Source: an uncultured Enhydrobacter sp. | GTDB lineage: Bacteria; Pseudomonadota; Gammaproteobacteria; Pseudomonadales; Moraxellaceae | Direction of reading: 5' to 3' | DNA: 64,000 bases | Assembly: GCA_946222995.1 (NCBI GenBank) | Contig: CAMIOS010000009.1 | Coordinates: forward strand, 15,030-79,029 | Part shown: piece after piece, positions 35,847-44,210 of the stretch | How positions within the stretch are numbered: the first letter of the stretch is position 1 | How the letters are laid out: every line of letters begins with the position of its first letter | The notes under the pieces: generated by a model | What the model was told of the DNA's origin: nothing | Seen by the model: only the letters and a program-made list of their open reading frames with translations | The model's database searches: none | Position numbers and translations under genes: made by a program

Positions 35847-37199
35847 ATGAGTTATTTTGGTACTGATGGGATTCGAGGTAAGTTTGGCGAAATGCCTATC
35901 CATCCGCAATTTTTAATTAAACTTGGCTACGCCACAGGCAAGGTGTTGCTCGACAACCGAACTGACCACTCTAATCATCACCCAAATGTTATTATTGGCA
36001 AAGATACTCGCCTATCTGGCTATGTTATTGAAGCGTGTCTGCAAGCGGGTTTTAATGCCGCTGGCGTCGATGTTCATATGCTTGGCGTGATTCCTACGCC
36101 TGCGATTGCGCATCTTACCCGCAGTTTTCATGCGGATGCGGGCGTGGTGATTTCAGCATCGCATAATCCATTTTATGACAATGGCGTAAAAATTTTTTCT
36201 AGTGAAGGCAAAAAAATCTCTGACGACATGCAACAAGCAATTAATGAAAAACTGGCAGAAATTGAACATACAAATATCAATATAGACAATCCTGAAGCAT
36301 TGGGGCGTCATTTTCGTGTTGAAGATGCCAAAGGGCGTTATATCGAGTTTTGTAAAGGTTCATTTCCTTATAATCTTAACCTAAATCGCCTAAAAATTGT
36401 TGTCGATTGTGCCAACGGGGCAGGTTATAGCGTCGCCCCAAGAGTGCTTCGTGAATTGGGGGCGCATGTGGTTAGTATTGGCACTGATCCCAACGGTACT
36501 AATATCAATGACAATATTGGCTCAACCCATCCTGCGGCATTGCAACAAGCAGTTTTAGCCAATCAAGCAGATTTGGGCATTGCGCTTGATGGTGATGGTG
36601 ATCGTATTATTATGGTCGATGAAAAAGGCAAATTGGTCGATGGTGATGTGATTCTCTATATTTTAGCCACCAAAGGTGAGCAAAAAGCCAAAGGCGTGGT
36701 GGGCACACTTATGTCCAATATGGGGTTACAACTGGCTTTTGAGCGAGAGGGTATTGCTTTTGAACGTGCCAAAGTCGGTGACCGTTATGTCATGCAAGGC
36801 TTGGAAAAAAATAACTGGACGTTGGGTGGTGAATCTTCTGGACATATTTTGACCCTTGATAAAGCCACAACAGGTGATGCGATAGTGGCAGGCTTGCAAG
36901 TTTTAGCTATCTTGGCTAACACCAATCAAACATTGGGTGACCTCACTAAGGGCTATAATGAACTGCCGCAGAAACTGATCAATGTCCGCCTACCAATAAA
37001 ACAAGACCCATATAATTTTCCAAACTTAGTAGAAAAGTTTAATCAAGCTGAAGATAAGCTAAAAGGTCGTGGTCGTCTACTCATTCGTCAGTCAGGGACA
37101 GAGCCACTTATTCGTGTGATGGTCGAAAGCGATGATGAAATTGAATGTGATATGCTTGCCAATGAATTAGCGGCTGCGGTCAAAGCAGAAATGGCATAA
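35847..37199 (+). CDS. glmM: phosphoglucosamine mutase
   Basis: GlmM converts glucosamine-6-phosphate to glucosamine-1-phosphate for peptidoglycan and lipid A. The 450-residue enzyme begins [16 protein letters not shown], has the phosphoserine loop [17 protein letters not shown], the metal loop [14 protein letters not shown], sugar loop GGESSGH and phosphate loop [22 protein letters not shown] precedes the ATG. pdxH follows with 25 bp between, so the two may be cotranscribed. Confidence 0.97.
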   Translation: MSYFGTDGIRGKFGEMPIHPQFLIKLGYATGKVLLDNRTDHSNHHPNVIIGKDTRLSGYVIEACLQAGFNAAGVDVHMLGVIPTPAIAHLTRSFHADAGVVISASHNPFYDNGVKIFSSEGKKISDDMQQAINEKLAEIEHTNINIDNPEALGRHFRVEDAKGRYIEFCKGSFPYNLNLNRLKIVVDCANGAGYSVAPRVLRELGAHVVSIGTDPNGTNINDNIGSTHPAALQQAVLANQADLGIALDGDGDRIIMVDEKGKLVDGDVILYILATKGEQKAKGVVGTLMSNMGLQLAFEREGIAFERAKVGDRYVMQGLEKNNWTLGGESSGHILTLDKATTGDAIVAGLQVLAILANTNQTLGDLTKGYNELPQKLINVRLPIKQDPYNFPNLVEKFNQAEDKLKGRGRLLIRQSGTEPLIRVMVESDDEIECDMLANELAAAVKAEMA

Positions 37200-37224
37200 A
37201 TTATTGATAATTATAAGGAAAAAA

Positions 37225-37896
37225 ATGAGTATCGATTTTACCAATCAACGGCAATCATATGAACAAGGGCAATTACTTGAAGATAACTTGCCAACGTTAC
37301 CATACCCGTTATTGCAAACTTGGATACAACAAGCCATCGCTGCCAAGCAAGGGGAGGCCTATGCATTTGCATTAGCCACCTGTGGGCGAGATAATCAACC
37401 TAGCGTACGAACTGTGCTAATGCGAGAAATTACCGAGCTTGGGCAAAATGGTCAAAAAGATGGCGTGGGTTTAACGTTTTATACCAATTATGACAGTGCC
37501 AAAGGTAGTGATTTAGCCGCCAACCCGCAAGCCGAAGCGTTATTTTTTTGGGCAAGTTTAGAGCGACAAGTGCGAATCACAGGACACGTTTATAAGGTTA
37601 GCCGTGAACAGTCCGAAACCTACTACCACCAACGCCCTCGTGATAGCCAACTTGCAGCTTGGGTCAGTGAACCACAAAGCGGCGTAGTCGACAGTCGGGA
37701 GACCATGGAAGCCAAATTCGAGCAAATCTCTCAACACTACGATGGCAAAGCCGTACCTATGCCTGAGTTTTGGGGAGGCTACCAATTAGTTGCCGAACAA
37801 ATCGAATTTTGGCAAGGTCGCCCTAATCGGATGCATGACCGTATTGTCTATGCGTGGACGGGTAGCGAGTGGATTAAAGAGCGACTCTTGCCTTGA
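37225..37896 (+). CDS. pdxH: pyridoxamine 5'-phosphate oxidase
   Basis: PdxH makes pyridoxal phosphate from pyridoxine or pyridoxamine phosphate with FMN. The segments PSVRTVLMREI, GLTFYTNYDSAKG, ALFFWASLERQVRI and the C-terminal PNRMHDRIVY.W motif fit the family. The ATG at 37225 with AAGGAAAA upstream gives 223 residues; an earlier in-frame ATT at 37204 is unlikely. It lies just downstream of glmM. Confidence 0.95.
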   Translation: MSIDFTNQRQSYEQGQLLEDNLPTLPYPLLQTWIQQAIAAKQGEAYAFALATCGRDNQPSVRTVLMREITELGQNGQKDGVGLTFYTNYDSAKGSDLAANPQAEALFFWASLERQVRITGHVYKVSREQSETYYHQRPRDSQLAAWVSEPQSGVVDSRETMEAKFEQISQHYDGKAVPMPEFWGGYQLVAEQIEFWQGRPNRMHDRIVYAWTGSEWIKERLLP

Positions 37897-38000
37897 CTTG
37901 ATAAGTCCTTGCTAATCGATTAAATCAGTATTACTCGATAATCTGCAAGATTTATCCTCCAAAATTCGCAAGAGATGGATAAATCTTGTGTTAAACTTGT

Positions 38001-38009
38001 GCTAAAATA
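38001..38009 (+). promoter_or_regulatory. candidate extended -10 element for nadK
   Basis: TG-C-TAAAAT lies 28 bp before the nadK ATG; the same string precedes ubiB and tyrA-aroA. Confidence 0.35.
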
Positions 38010-38037
38010 GCCACTTTCTTCAGTAATCTAGCATCAT

Positions 38038-38985
38038 ATGCCGCCAACGACTTCAATTCTTCCCACTGTTTCCTCGCCTGTGTTTCGCCGTATTGGTATC
38101 ATGGGGCGAGCCAATAAAACCGCCATTATTCAAACCATTTATCAATTGTGTGATTTTTTTCATGCCCAAGGTTTACCGTTATTGATTGATCATCAGACGG
38201 TACGGTTGCCTTTGTTGGAAGCTAAGCGGTTGGGTGAGGTGCAGATTGTGGAGCGTAACCGTTTAGGCGGTGAGTGCGATTTGGTCGTGGTGGTAGGGGG
38301 TGATGGTTCGCTTCTGCATGCCGCCCAAGTACTGGCAAAATATGGCGTGCCTGTCGTTGGTGTTAATCGTGGTCGGTTGGGATTTTTGGCTGATATTCAT
38401 CCCGAAAAGTTTGCTGAACAGTTTTCGGCCATTTTAAATGGGCAATACCAAATCGAGCATCGTTTTTTGCTCAAAATGGCAATCAAGCAAGGTAGCCATG
38501 TGATTTATGAAGATATGGCGCTTAATGATGTCGTGTTGCATGCGGGCAAATCAGTGCATATGCTGGATTTTAATCTTAAAATCGATGGGCTAGATGTGTA
38601 TCGTCAACATAGTGATGGACTGATTGCAGCGACCCCAACAGGCTCGACAGCCTATGCGTTATCGGGTGGTGGTCCGATTGTCCATCCGAGTATGGATGCT
38701 ATCTGCCTAGTACCTATGCATCCGCATACGCTTTCTAGTCGCCCAATTGTGGTGAGTGGTAATAGCGAAATCAAAATCCGTATTCACAAAGACAATCGCA
38801 CCCAACCGATGGTAAGTGCCGATGGTAAGCCCTCTGTGCCACTCAATCAAAATCAGCGATTGTTAATTCACAAACACCCCAATAAACTCTCGCTCTTACA
38901 TCCCATCGGTGTGGATTTTTTTGAAGCCTGCCGCACCAAGTTGGGATGGAATACGTATGCCGAAGAATTTTCGTTAGACAATTAA
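38038..38985 (+). CDS. nadK: NAD kinase
   Basis: NadK phosphorylates NAD to NADP. The 315-residue protein has the GGDG motif (VVVVGGDGSLLHAA), GVNRGRLGFLADIHPE, and the glycine-rich TPTGSTAYALSGGGPIVHP. It starts at an ATG without an evident ribosome binding site, so translation start is the least sure point. The N-terminal 18 residues before RRIGIMGR are variable in the family. Single gene. Confidence 0.95.
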   Translation: MPPTTSILPTVSSPVFRRIGIMGRANKTAIIQTIYQLCDFFHAQGLPLLIDHQTVRLPLLEAKRLGEVQIVERNRLGGECDLVVVVGGDGSLLHAAQVLAKYGVPVVGVNRGRLGFLADIHPEKFAEQFSAILNGQYQIEHRFLLKMAIKQGSHVIYEDMALNDVVLHAGKSVHMLDFNLKIDGLDVYRQHSDGLIAATPTGSTAYALSGGGPIVHPSMDAICLVPMHPHTLSSRPIVVSGNSEIKIRIHKDNRTQPMVSADGKPSVPLNQNQRLLIHKHPNKLSLLHPIGVDFFEACRTKLGWNTYAEEFSLDN

Positions 38986-39114
38986 GGCGTGTTCTAAATT
39001 TTAGTACAAATTAGTATACAAGCAAACTAATGTACTGATTTAAGATGATAAGCTAGTTTCTATCAGCCCGTTACCCTACTGAATTTTTTAGTTGATAAAA
39101 ATAACGAGAACCAC

Positions 39115-39834
39115 ATGACCTCCCATTTAACCGAACAACAACAAGCGATTTTAGCCAATGTCAAAATGCCTGAGGATTGGAAAACTGCCTTGGCCAAAGA
39201 GCTGACCAGTGACAATATGGCAAATATTCGCGCCTTTTTAAAACAAGCCTATGCCGAGGGTAAAACGATTTACCCAGCGGGCAGTTTAATGTTTAATGCC
39301 TTTAATCTAACGCCATTGTCCAATGTCAAAGCGGTAATACTTGGACAAGACCCGTATCACGGGGCGGGGCAGGCGATGGGTTTGTCGTTTTCTGTGCCAA
39401 AAGCGATCCCAAAGCCGCCCAGTTTGCAAAATATTTTGCGTGAATTGTCCTCAGATTTGGGCATCGCGCCCTCTCGACATGGGGATTTGACCCATTGGGC
39501 ACAGCAAGGCGTACTACTGCTTAACAGCATATTATCGGTAGAAGCGCAGCAGGCGGGAAGTCATCAAGGTAAAGGTTGGGAGCAATTTACTGATGCGGTA
39601 ATAGACGCGGTCAACACACACTGTGACCATTGTGTGTTTATTTTATGGGGCAGTTATGCCAAGAAAAAAGGGCGATTTATTGATACCAATAAGCACTTGA
39701 TTTTGACCGCCACGCACCCATCCCCCTTGGGTGCTAATCGGGGCGGGTTTTTTGGTACCAAGCCCTTTTCTAAAGCCAATGACTTTCTCATCGCGCATGG
39801 TAAAGCCCCGATTGATTGGCGTTTACCGCAATAA
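39115..39834 (+). CDS. ung: uracil-DNA glycosylase
   Basis: Ung removes uracil from DNA. The active-site motif VILGQDPYHGAGQAMGLSFS, the LLLNSILSVE segment and the minor-groove loop HPSPLGANRGGFFG are all present in the 239-residue protein. It ends five bases before the tadA ATG at 39840, so the two genes likely share a transcript. Confidence 0.96.
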   Translation: MTSHLTEQQQAILANVKMPEDWKTALAKELTSDNMANIRAFLKQAYAEGKTIYPAGSLMFNAFNLTPLSNVKAVILGQDPYHGAGQAMGLSFSVPKAIPKPPSLQNILRELSSDLGIAPSRHGDLTHWAQQGVLLLNSILSVEAQQAGSHQGKGWEQFTDAVIDAVNTHCDHCVFILWGSYAKKKGRFIDTNKHLILTATHPSPLGANRGGFFGTKPFSKANDFLIAHGKAPIDWRLPQ

Positions 39835-39839
39835 CTTCC

Positions 39840-40319
39840 ATGAATAATTTTACCGCTTTACAACATAGCTATATGCAAATCGCTCTTGCTTGTGCTGAGT
39901 ATGGGGCAAGTAAAGGCGAAGTTCCTGTCGGCGCCGTAGTGGTCTATCAAAATCGCATCGTCGCCACGGGTTTTAACCAGCCGATTGTAGCGCAAGATGC
40001 CACAGCCCATGCCGAAATCGTTGCTATCCGTCGTGCTTGTCAAGTGGCTAAAAATTATCGTTTGCCAAAAGGTTGTGAGCTTTATGTCACCCTAGAGCCT
40101 TGCACCATGTGTCTAGGGGCAATCATACATGCTAGGGTATCCAAGCTGATTTTTGCCGCCACCGAGCCACGAGCAGGCATGATTGTCAGCCAGCAAAACC
40201 TTGCACAACACAGTTTTTATAATCATCATTTGCACATCGAACACGGACTCATGGCAGACGACAGTCGGCAATTATTACAACAATTTTTTCGGCACAGACG
40301 CCAAAGCAAAAAGGTATAA
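39840..40319 (+). CDS. tadA: tRNA-specific adenosine deaminase
   Basis: TadA makes inosine at the wobble position of tRNA-Arg(ACG). The zinc site is AHAEIVAIR plus LEPCTMCLGAIIHAR. The ATG at 39840, five bases after the ung stop, gives 159 residues; an in-frame upstream TTG inside ung is unlikely. No strong ribosome binding site is seen, which fits coupling to ung. Confidence 0.95.
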   Translation: MNNFTALQHSYMQIALACAEYGASKGEVPVGAVVVYQNRIVATGFNQPIVAQDATAHAEIVAIRRACQVAKNYRLPKGCELYVTLEPCTMCLGAIIHARVSKLIFAATEPRAGMIVSQQNLAQHSFYNHHLHIEHGLMADDSRQLLQQFFRHRRQSKKV

Positions 40320-40343
40320 AAAAAGACGAAAATGCATTTCGTC
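40318..40343 (-). terminator. terminator for the HopJ-family gene
   Basis: Read on the minus strand, GACGAAA and TTTCGTC pair around a 5-base loop and are followed by seven T. It overlaps the end of tadA and serves the leftward HopJ (and possibly csrA) transcript. Confidence 0.75.
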
Positions 40344-40373
40344 CTTCTGCTTATCTAACATTTGAAAATGGCC

Positions 40374-40736
40374 TTATTTAGCAACCAAGCAATTTTTCGG
40401 CATTAAAAAACCTTGCCAACCAAAAAATGAGAAATTGCGAATATTGGCATGATTGGTGCCCTTTGGTTCATCTTTAACCGCTTGATAATGTTCAGCAAAT
40501 AACTTTAGAGTTGAAAGCTTATCTAGACCACATAACTGTGCTAGACCAAAAACTTTACAGCTACCTTCATTTTCGCCTGCTGCGTTATGCAGTTCGCCAT
40601 TGATAAATGGCACAGGCGTATAAGTAAAATGCCGTTCAATAAACCCAAGCACTTGCGCAAAATTGGCTGTACCTTTATCCAATTGGGTAAACAATTGCGA
40701 TAATTCCCGATCTTTTAGCGAAGTAGCAGCGGGCAT
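40374..40736 (-). CDS. HopJ type III effector family protein
   Basis: The 120-residue protein matches the HopJ family pattern: FIERHFTYTPVPFINGELHN, NAAGENEGSCKVFGLAQL, and ending NHANIRNFSFFGWQGFLMP. The family was named after a Pseudomonas syringae effector, but homologues are widespread in bacteria without type III secretion, including this kind of organism, so effector function is not implied. AAGG precedes the ATG. It lies 126 bp downstream of csrA on the same strand and may share its transcript. Confidence 0.85.
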   Translation of the reverse strand: MPAATSLKDRELSQLFTQLDKGTANFAQVLGFIERHFTYTPVPFINGELHNAAGENEGSCKVFGLAQLCGLDKLSTLKLFAEHYQAVKDEPKGTNHANIRNFSFFGWQGFLMPKNCLVAK

Positions 40737-40862
40737 TTAATTACCTTTTATTTAATAGATCAGCCAATCTATCATGCACACATCGAGCAAGGGTTAGTGA
40801 TCTAGGGGAAATTTTTAACATATTATTAAATAATATTTGACTATATTTAACAATCTTAACTA

Positions 40863-41375
40863 TTAACGATTATAGTAATCTTCGTCAAACGGGTCGAAAT
40901 TTTGATTAAAATTACTGTTGTTCTCTACACCTTGCTTATCATAGCTATGATTAAAATTGCGATTTTCCAAATGATTCATACTGCCTGATGGCACACGCTC
41001 TGAGCCAAAACCCGAATGCGCGGCTTGCGACTGACCTGTACGCTGTATCACTCTTGGATATCGGCGTTCTGAATTAAGACCGATTCGTTCAGGGCGCTCA
41101 CTACTGTGTTCTGTCGCATAACTGCGACCTGTCTCCAAATGCCGATTGTTATCAAAATTGCTGTAACCATAGCCGCTATTCTCGTTAGGATAGTCCGTAT
41201 CTTGACCGGTTTTTTCATGCAAAATACGTTGATAAATTTCTTCGCGGTGTACAGCAATATCTTTTGGCGCATTCACTCCCAAGCGGACTTGGTTACCTTT
41301 GACACCCAGTACGGTGACGCTTACTTCATCACCAATCATTAAGGTTTCGCCCACACGGCGAGTTAAAATTAACAT
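40863..41375 (-). CDS. csrA: CsrA global regulator with a 110-residue C-terminal extension
   Basis: Residues about 1-60 are canonical CsrA ([40 protein letters not shown]), which binds GGA motifs in mRNA leaders. The tail, residues about 61-170, is polar and rich in Asn, Ser, Gly, Arg, Tyr and acidic residues, with no predicted hydrophobic core, and ends [11 protein letters not shown]. CsrA is normally about 60-70 residues. I recall longer CsrA proteins from Moraxellaceae, so this may be lineage-typical. AAGGAG with 9-bp spacing precedes the ATG. It lies downstream of lysC on the same strand, a common synteny. Confidence 0.93.
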   Translation of the reverse strand: MLILTRRVGETLMIGDEVSVTVLGVKGNQVRLGVNAPKDIAVHREEIYQRILHEKTGQDTDYPNENSGYGYSNFDNNRHLETGRSYATEHSSERPERIGLNSERRYPRVIQRTGQSQAAHSGFGSERVPSGSMNHLENRNFNHSYDKQGVENNSNFNQNFDPFDEDYYNR

Positions 41376-41796
41376 GCGTCACACTCCTTATGTCGCAACT
41401 TGTTATAGAAGTAATAGATGCTAAAAAATGAATTAAAAAATTGACGATTAAAAGCCCGTATAGATGGATAAAACTATACGTTATGCTGCCCAAATGCATA
41501 AAGAGCTTTCATACTACAATGTTTTTATCACAAAATCATCTAAAATTTCTTTAGGGTGTCGGTTATTTAATCACTTAATGCATCAAAAACCATAGAATGG
41601 TAATAGCGTGTTTCAAATATCGCTATTATATTTAAGTCATTAAACACGAACCTATAACAACAAGTTGAGCCCAAATTTAAAATAAAAATTATTAAAAAAT
41701 AGGTAGTAATTATAATGCAATTGGCAAAATAAAAAAGGCTAACCGACAGAAAAATCTATCCATTAGCCCAAATAATTGATAAAAATTACAAATGCT
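41376..41796. other. csrA-lysC intergenic region
   Basis: In these 421 bp I see the lysC terminator (41731-41768) and AT-rich sequence that must carry the csrA promoter or promoters. No gene, tRNA or strong promoter match is identifiable. The leader of csrA could be long. Confidence 0.4.
41731..41768 (-). terminator. rho-independent terminator after lysC
   Basis: On the minus strand GGCTAA pairs with TTAGCC around a 20-base loop and is followed by six T. It starts 28 bp after the lysC stop. Confidence 0.65.
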
Positions 41797-42303
41797 TTAG
41801 AGTCCAGCAACCTTGCTTTCACCCTCTTCACGGTCTAACCCAAATGCTGTATGTAAAGCTTTTACCGCTTTTTCTAGACACTCTTCTTGAATCAGTACCG
41901 ATACTTTGATTTCACTGGTAGAAATCATTTGGATGTTAATATTGTTTTCTGCCAATGTTTCAAACATTTTGCTTGCCACACCAGCATGTGACCGCATACC
42001 TACACCCACCAACGATACTTTAACCACATTATTATTGCCAAGCACTTCTTTACCGCCAATTTCGGCAAGATTTTTTTGTAAAATCTCAAGCGTTTTTTCA
42101 TAATCACCCCGATTAACGGTAAAGGTAAAATCGGTCAATCCATGCTCTGCAATGTTTTGGATAATCATATCAATTTCGATATTCGCAGCACTTACTGGGC
42201 TTAGGATAGAGGAGGCAACCCCAGGACGGTCAGGCACTGCAAGAATTGATATTTTTGCTTCGTCACGGTTAAAGGCGATGCCTGAGATAATGGCTTTTTC
42301 CAT
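41797..42303 (-). CDS. possible internal translation product, aspartokinase beta subunit
   Basis: The internal ATG (protein position 259) is preceded by AAGGAC at a 6-base spacing. It starts a 168-residue product, MEKAIISGIAFNRDEAKIS onward, that consists of just the two ACT domains. Overlapping alpha and beta subunits are known for aspartokinases of Bacillus and Corynebacterium. Existence here is inference. Confidence 0.45.
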   Translation of the reverse strand: MEKAIISGIAFNRDEAKISILAVPDRPGVASSILSPVSAANIEIDMIIQNIAEHGLTDFTFTVNRGDYEKTLEILQKNLAEIGGKEVLGNNNVVKVSLVGVGMRSHAGVASKMFETLAENNINIQMISTSEIKVSVLIQEECLEKAVKALHTAFGLDREEGESKVAGL

Positions 42304-43080
42304 GTCTTGTCCTTCGTCAGTTGTGATTAATGTGCCCACGTTGTTTTTAAAGTTATCGTCAAATTTACCATCGACATTGTCATCAAAGCTTGAGAGTACC
42401 CGAAGCGGCACTTGGTATTTGCCTGCAAACTCTACTGAACGAATTTGCAACACTTTTGAGCCAAGCGAAGCCATCTCTAACATTTCTTCAAAGGTAATTT
42501 TATCAAGCTTTTTGGCTTTTGAGGTGACCCGCGGGTCAGTGGTATAAACCCCATCAACATCGGTATAAATTTGGCATTCATCTGCCGACAATGCCGCTGC
42601 CAATGCCACGCCTGTGGTGTCTGAACCACCACGTCCGAGTGTATTAATATCGCCGTGGTCATCCATGCCTTGAAATCCAGCGACCACAACCACCATGCCG
42701 TTATCAAGGGCGGCACGTAATTGGGTGTCATCAATATGCTGGATACGGGCTTTGGTGTGGCTGTCATCGGTACGAATAGCGACTTGTCCGCCTGTCATGG
42801 ACTTGGCATTGATACCAATTTCTTTGAGTGCCATTGCTAATAGCGAGATAGATACTTGTTCACCTGTGGACACCATTTGGTCATATTCACGGGGGTCTGG
42901 GTGCTTGCTGATTTGTTTGGCTAAATCGATAAGGCGGTTGGTTTCACCGCTCATGGCTGATACCACCACCACAATTTGATGTCCATTATCATGCCAGCGT
43001 TTGACTCGTTGTGCCACGTTTTTGATACGGTCGATACTGCCCATTGAAGTGCCGCCGTATTTTTGTACTATTAACGCCAT
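41797..43080 (-). CDS. lysC: aspartate kinase
   Basis: Aspartokinase starts the lysine/threonine/methionine pathway. The 427-residue protein begins MALIVQKYGGTSMGSIDRIK, has the kinase segments MSGETNRL and GRGGSDTTGVALAAAL, and two C-terminal ACT domains (ISILAVPDRPGVASSIL, SLVGVGMRSHAGVASKMF) for feedback control. An in-frame ATG at 42303 preceded by AAGGAC could give a separate beta subunit of 168 residues, as in other lysC genes. csrA lies 421 bp downstream. Confidence 0.96.
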   Translation of the reverse strand: MALIVQKYGGTSMGSIDRIKNVAQRVKRWHDNGHQIVVVVSAMSGETNRLIDLAKQISKHPDPREYDQMVSTGEQVSISLLAMALKEIGINAKSMTGGQVAIRTDDSHTKARIQHIDDTQLRAALDNGMVVVVAGFQGMDDHGDINTLGRGGSDTTGVALAAALSADECQIYTDVDGVYTTDPRVTSKAKKLDKITFEEMLEMASLGSKVLQIRSVEFAGKYQVPLRVLSSFDDNVDGKFDDNFKNNVGTLITTDEGQDMEKAIISGIAFNRDEAKISILAVPDRPGVASSILSPVSAANIEIDMIIQNIAEHGLTDFTFTVNRGDYEKTLEILQKNLAEIGGKEVLGNNNVVKVSLVGVGMRSHAGVASKMFETLAENNINIQMISTSEIKVSVLIQEECLEKAVKALHTAFGLDREEGESKVAGL

Positions 43081-43218
43081 AGTCGTGTTACCCTACCTTG
43101 TTTCAAAAAATTGATCAAATAGCCAAATATACCAAACCCAATAAATTTTTTTGCAGGATGGGCAGGAGTAATACGCGCCCACTTTAATTTTTTGGAATGG
43201 TATAAGCTAAAAAGCGTT

Positions 43219-43251
43219 CGTTATTATCTGTGACCCTCTGCAGAAATAACG
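43219..43251. repeat. inverted repeat upstream of lysC
   Basis: CGTTATTATCTG and CAGAAATAACG form an 11-bp stem with one bulged A around a 10-base loop, in the 252-bp gap between yghU and lysC. It lacks a T-run, so it is not a clear terminator. Confidence 0.4.
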
Positions 43252-43332
43252 GTACTTTATATCATATTTGTAAATTATGGGGCAAGGCTATTTTGCAAAA
43301 ACCTATCGGTTTATTGTCAAAGATGGGCTGAT

Positions 43333-44118
43333 TTAGTCAATACTTTGTAAGGGTAACACCACAGCGCGTTGCATCGCAGGACGTTGATGGATTTGATGAG
43401 CCCAGCGCTGCAAATGGGTGTAACGATGAACTTGTAAAAACTCGGCAGCATTATATAGTTTGCCCAGTGCCAATTGACCATACCACGCCCAGATCGCCAT
43501 ATCAGCAATCGTATACGCATCATCACACAAATATTGATGATTGGTGAAATGCAAGTCAAGTACATCCAACTGGCGTTTGGTTTCCATGGTAAAGCGGTTA
43601 ATAGGGTATTCTTGCTTGGTTGGCGCATACGCGTAAAAATGTCCAAAACCACCGCCTAAATACGGGGCAGAGCCAATTTGCCAAAATAGCCAGCACAAAC
43701 ATTCGGCTCTTTTAGCAGGGTCATTCGGAATAAACCGCTCAAATTTTTCTGCCAAATACAGCAAAATCGCACCTGATTCAAATAATTTGACTGCAGGCGT
43801 GACACTGTTATCGACAAGGGCAGGGATTTTTGAATTGGGGTTTATCGCCACAAAATCCGAGCCAAACTGGTCACCTTTGGATATGTCAATTTTATAGGCA
43901 TCATAGTCTGCACCCGTCACGCCCAGCTCGGCCAGCTCTTCAAGAAGTATATTGACTTTCACGCCATTGGGTGTGTTAAGACTATATAGCTGTAATGGCT
44001 GTTTGCCAATGGGTAGAGTTTGCTCATGGGTCGCCCCTGCGGTGGGGCGGTTGATATTGGCGAATGTGCCGCCATGGTCGGTGTCGTTTGTCCAAATTTT
44101 TGGGGGTTGGTAGCTCAT
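43333..44118 (-). CDS. yghU: YghU-type glutathione S-transferase
   Basis: The 261-residue protein follows the Nu-class YghU pattern closely: an N-terminal FANINRPTAGATHE stretch, the thioredoxin-fold start LQLYSLNTPNGVKVNILLEEL, and INPNSKIPALVD with the cis-proline. The C-terminal helical domain includes YLAEKFERFIP and YTIADMAIWAWYG. YghU enzymes reduce disulfides such as glutathione disulfide and organic peroxides. AAGGAAC precedes the ATG. Monocistronic. Confidence 0.92.
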   Translation of the reverse strand: MSYQPPKIWTNDTDHGGTFANINRPTAGATHEQTLPIGKQPLQLYSLNTPNGVKVNILLEELAELGVTGADYDAYKIDISKGDQFGSDFVAINPNSKIPALVDNSVTPAVKLFESGAILLYLAEKFERFIPNDPAKRAECLCWLFWQIGSAPYLGGGFGHFYAYAPTKQEYPINRFTMETKRQLDVLDLHFTNHQYLCDDAYTIADMAIWAWYGQLALGKLYNAAEFLQVHRYTHLQRWAHQIHQRPAMQRAVVLPLQSID

Positions 44119-44210
44119 GGGTTGTTCCTTACATTACTAGAATTATTAAAAGTTTAATCTTTTATAGGGTAAGTGGTTAAAAGGTTGGTTTTGTAAACTT
44201 TTAGATAGAT

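Noticed and set aside
41376..41796. tRNA gene expected near csrA by analogy with E. coli
   Set aside because: No cloverleaf or TTCGAATC-type T-loop was seen.
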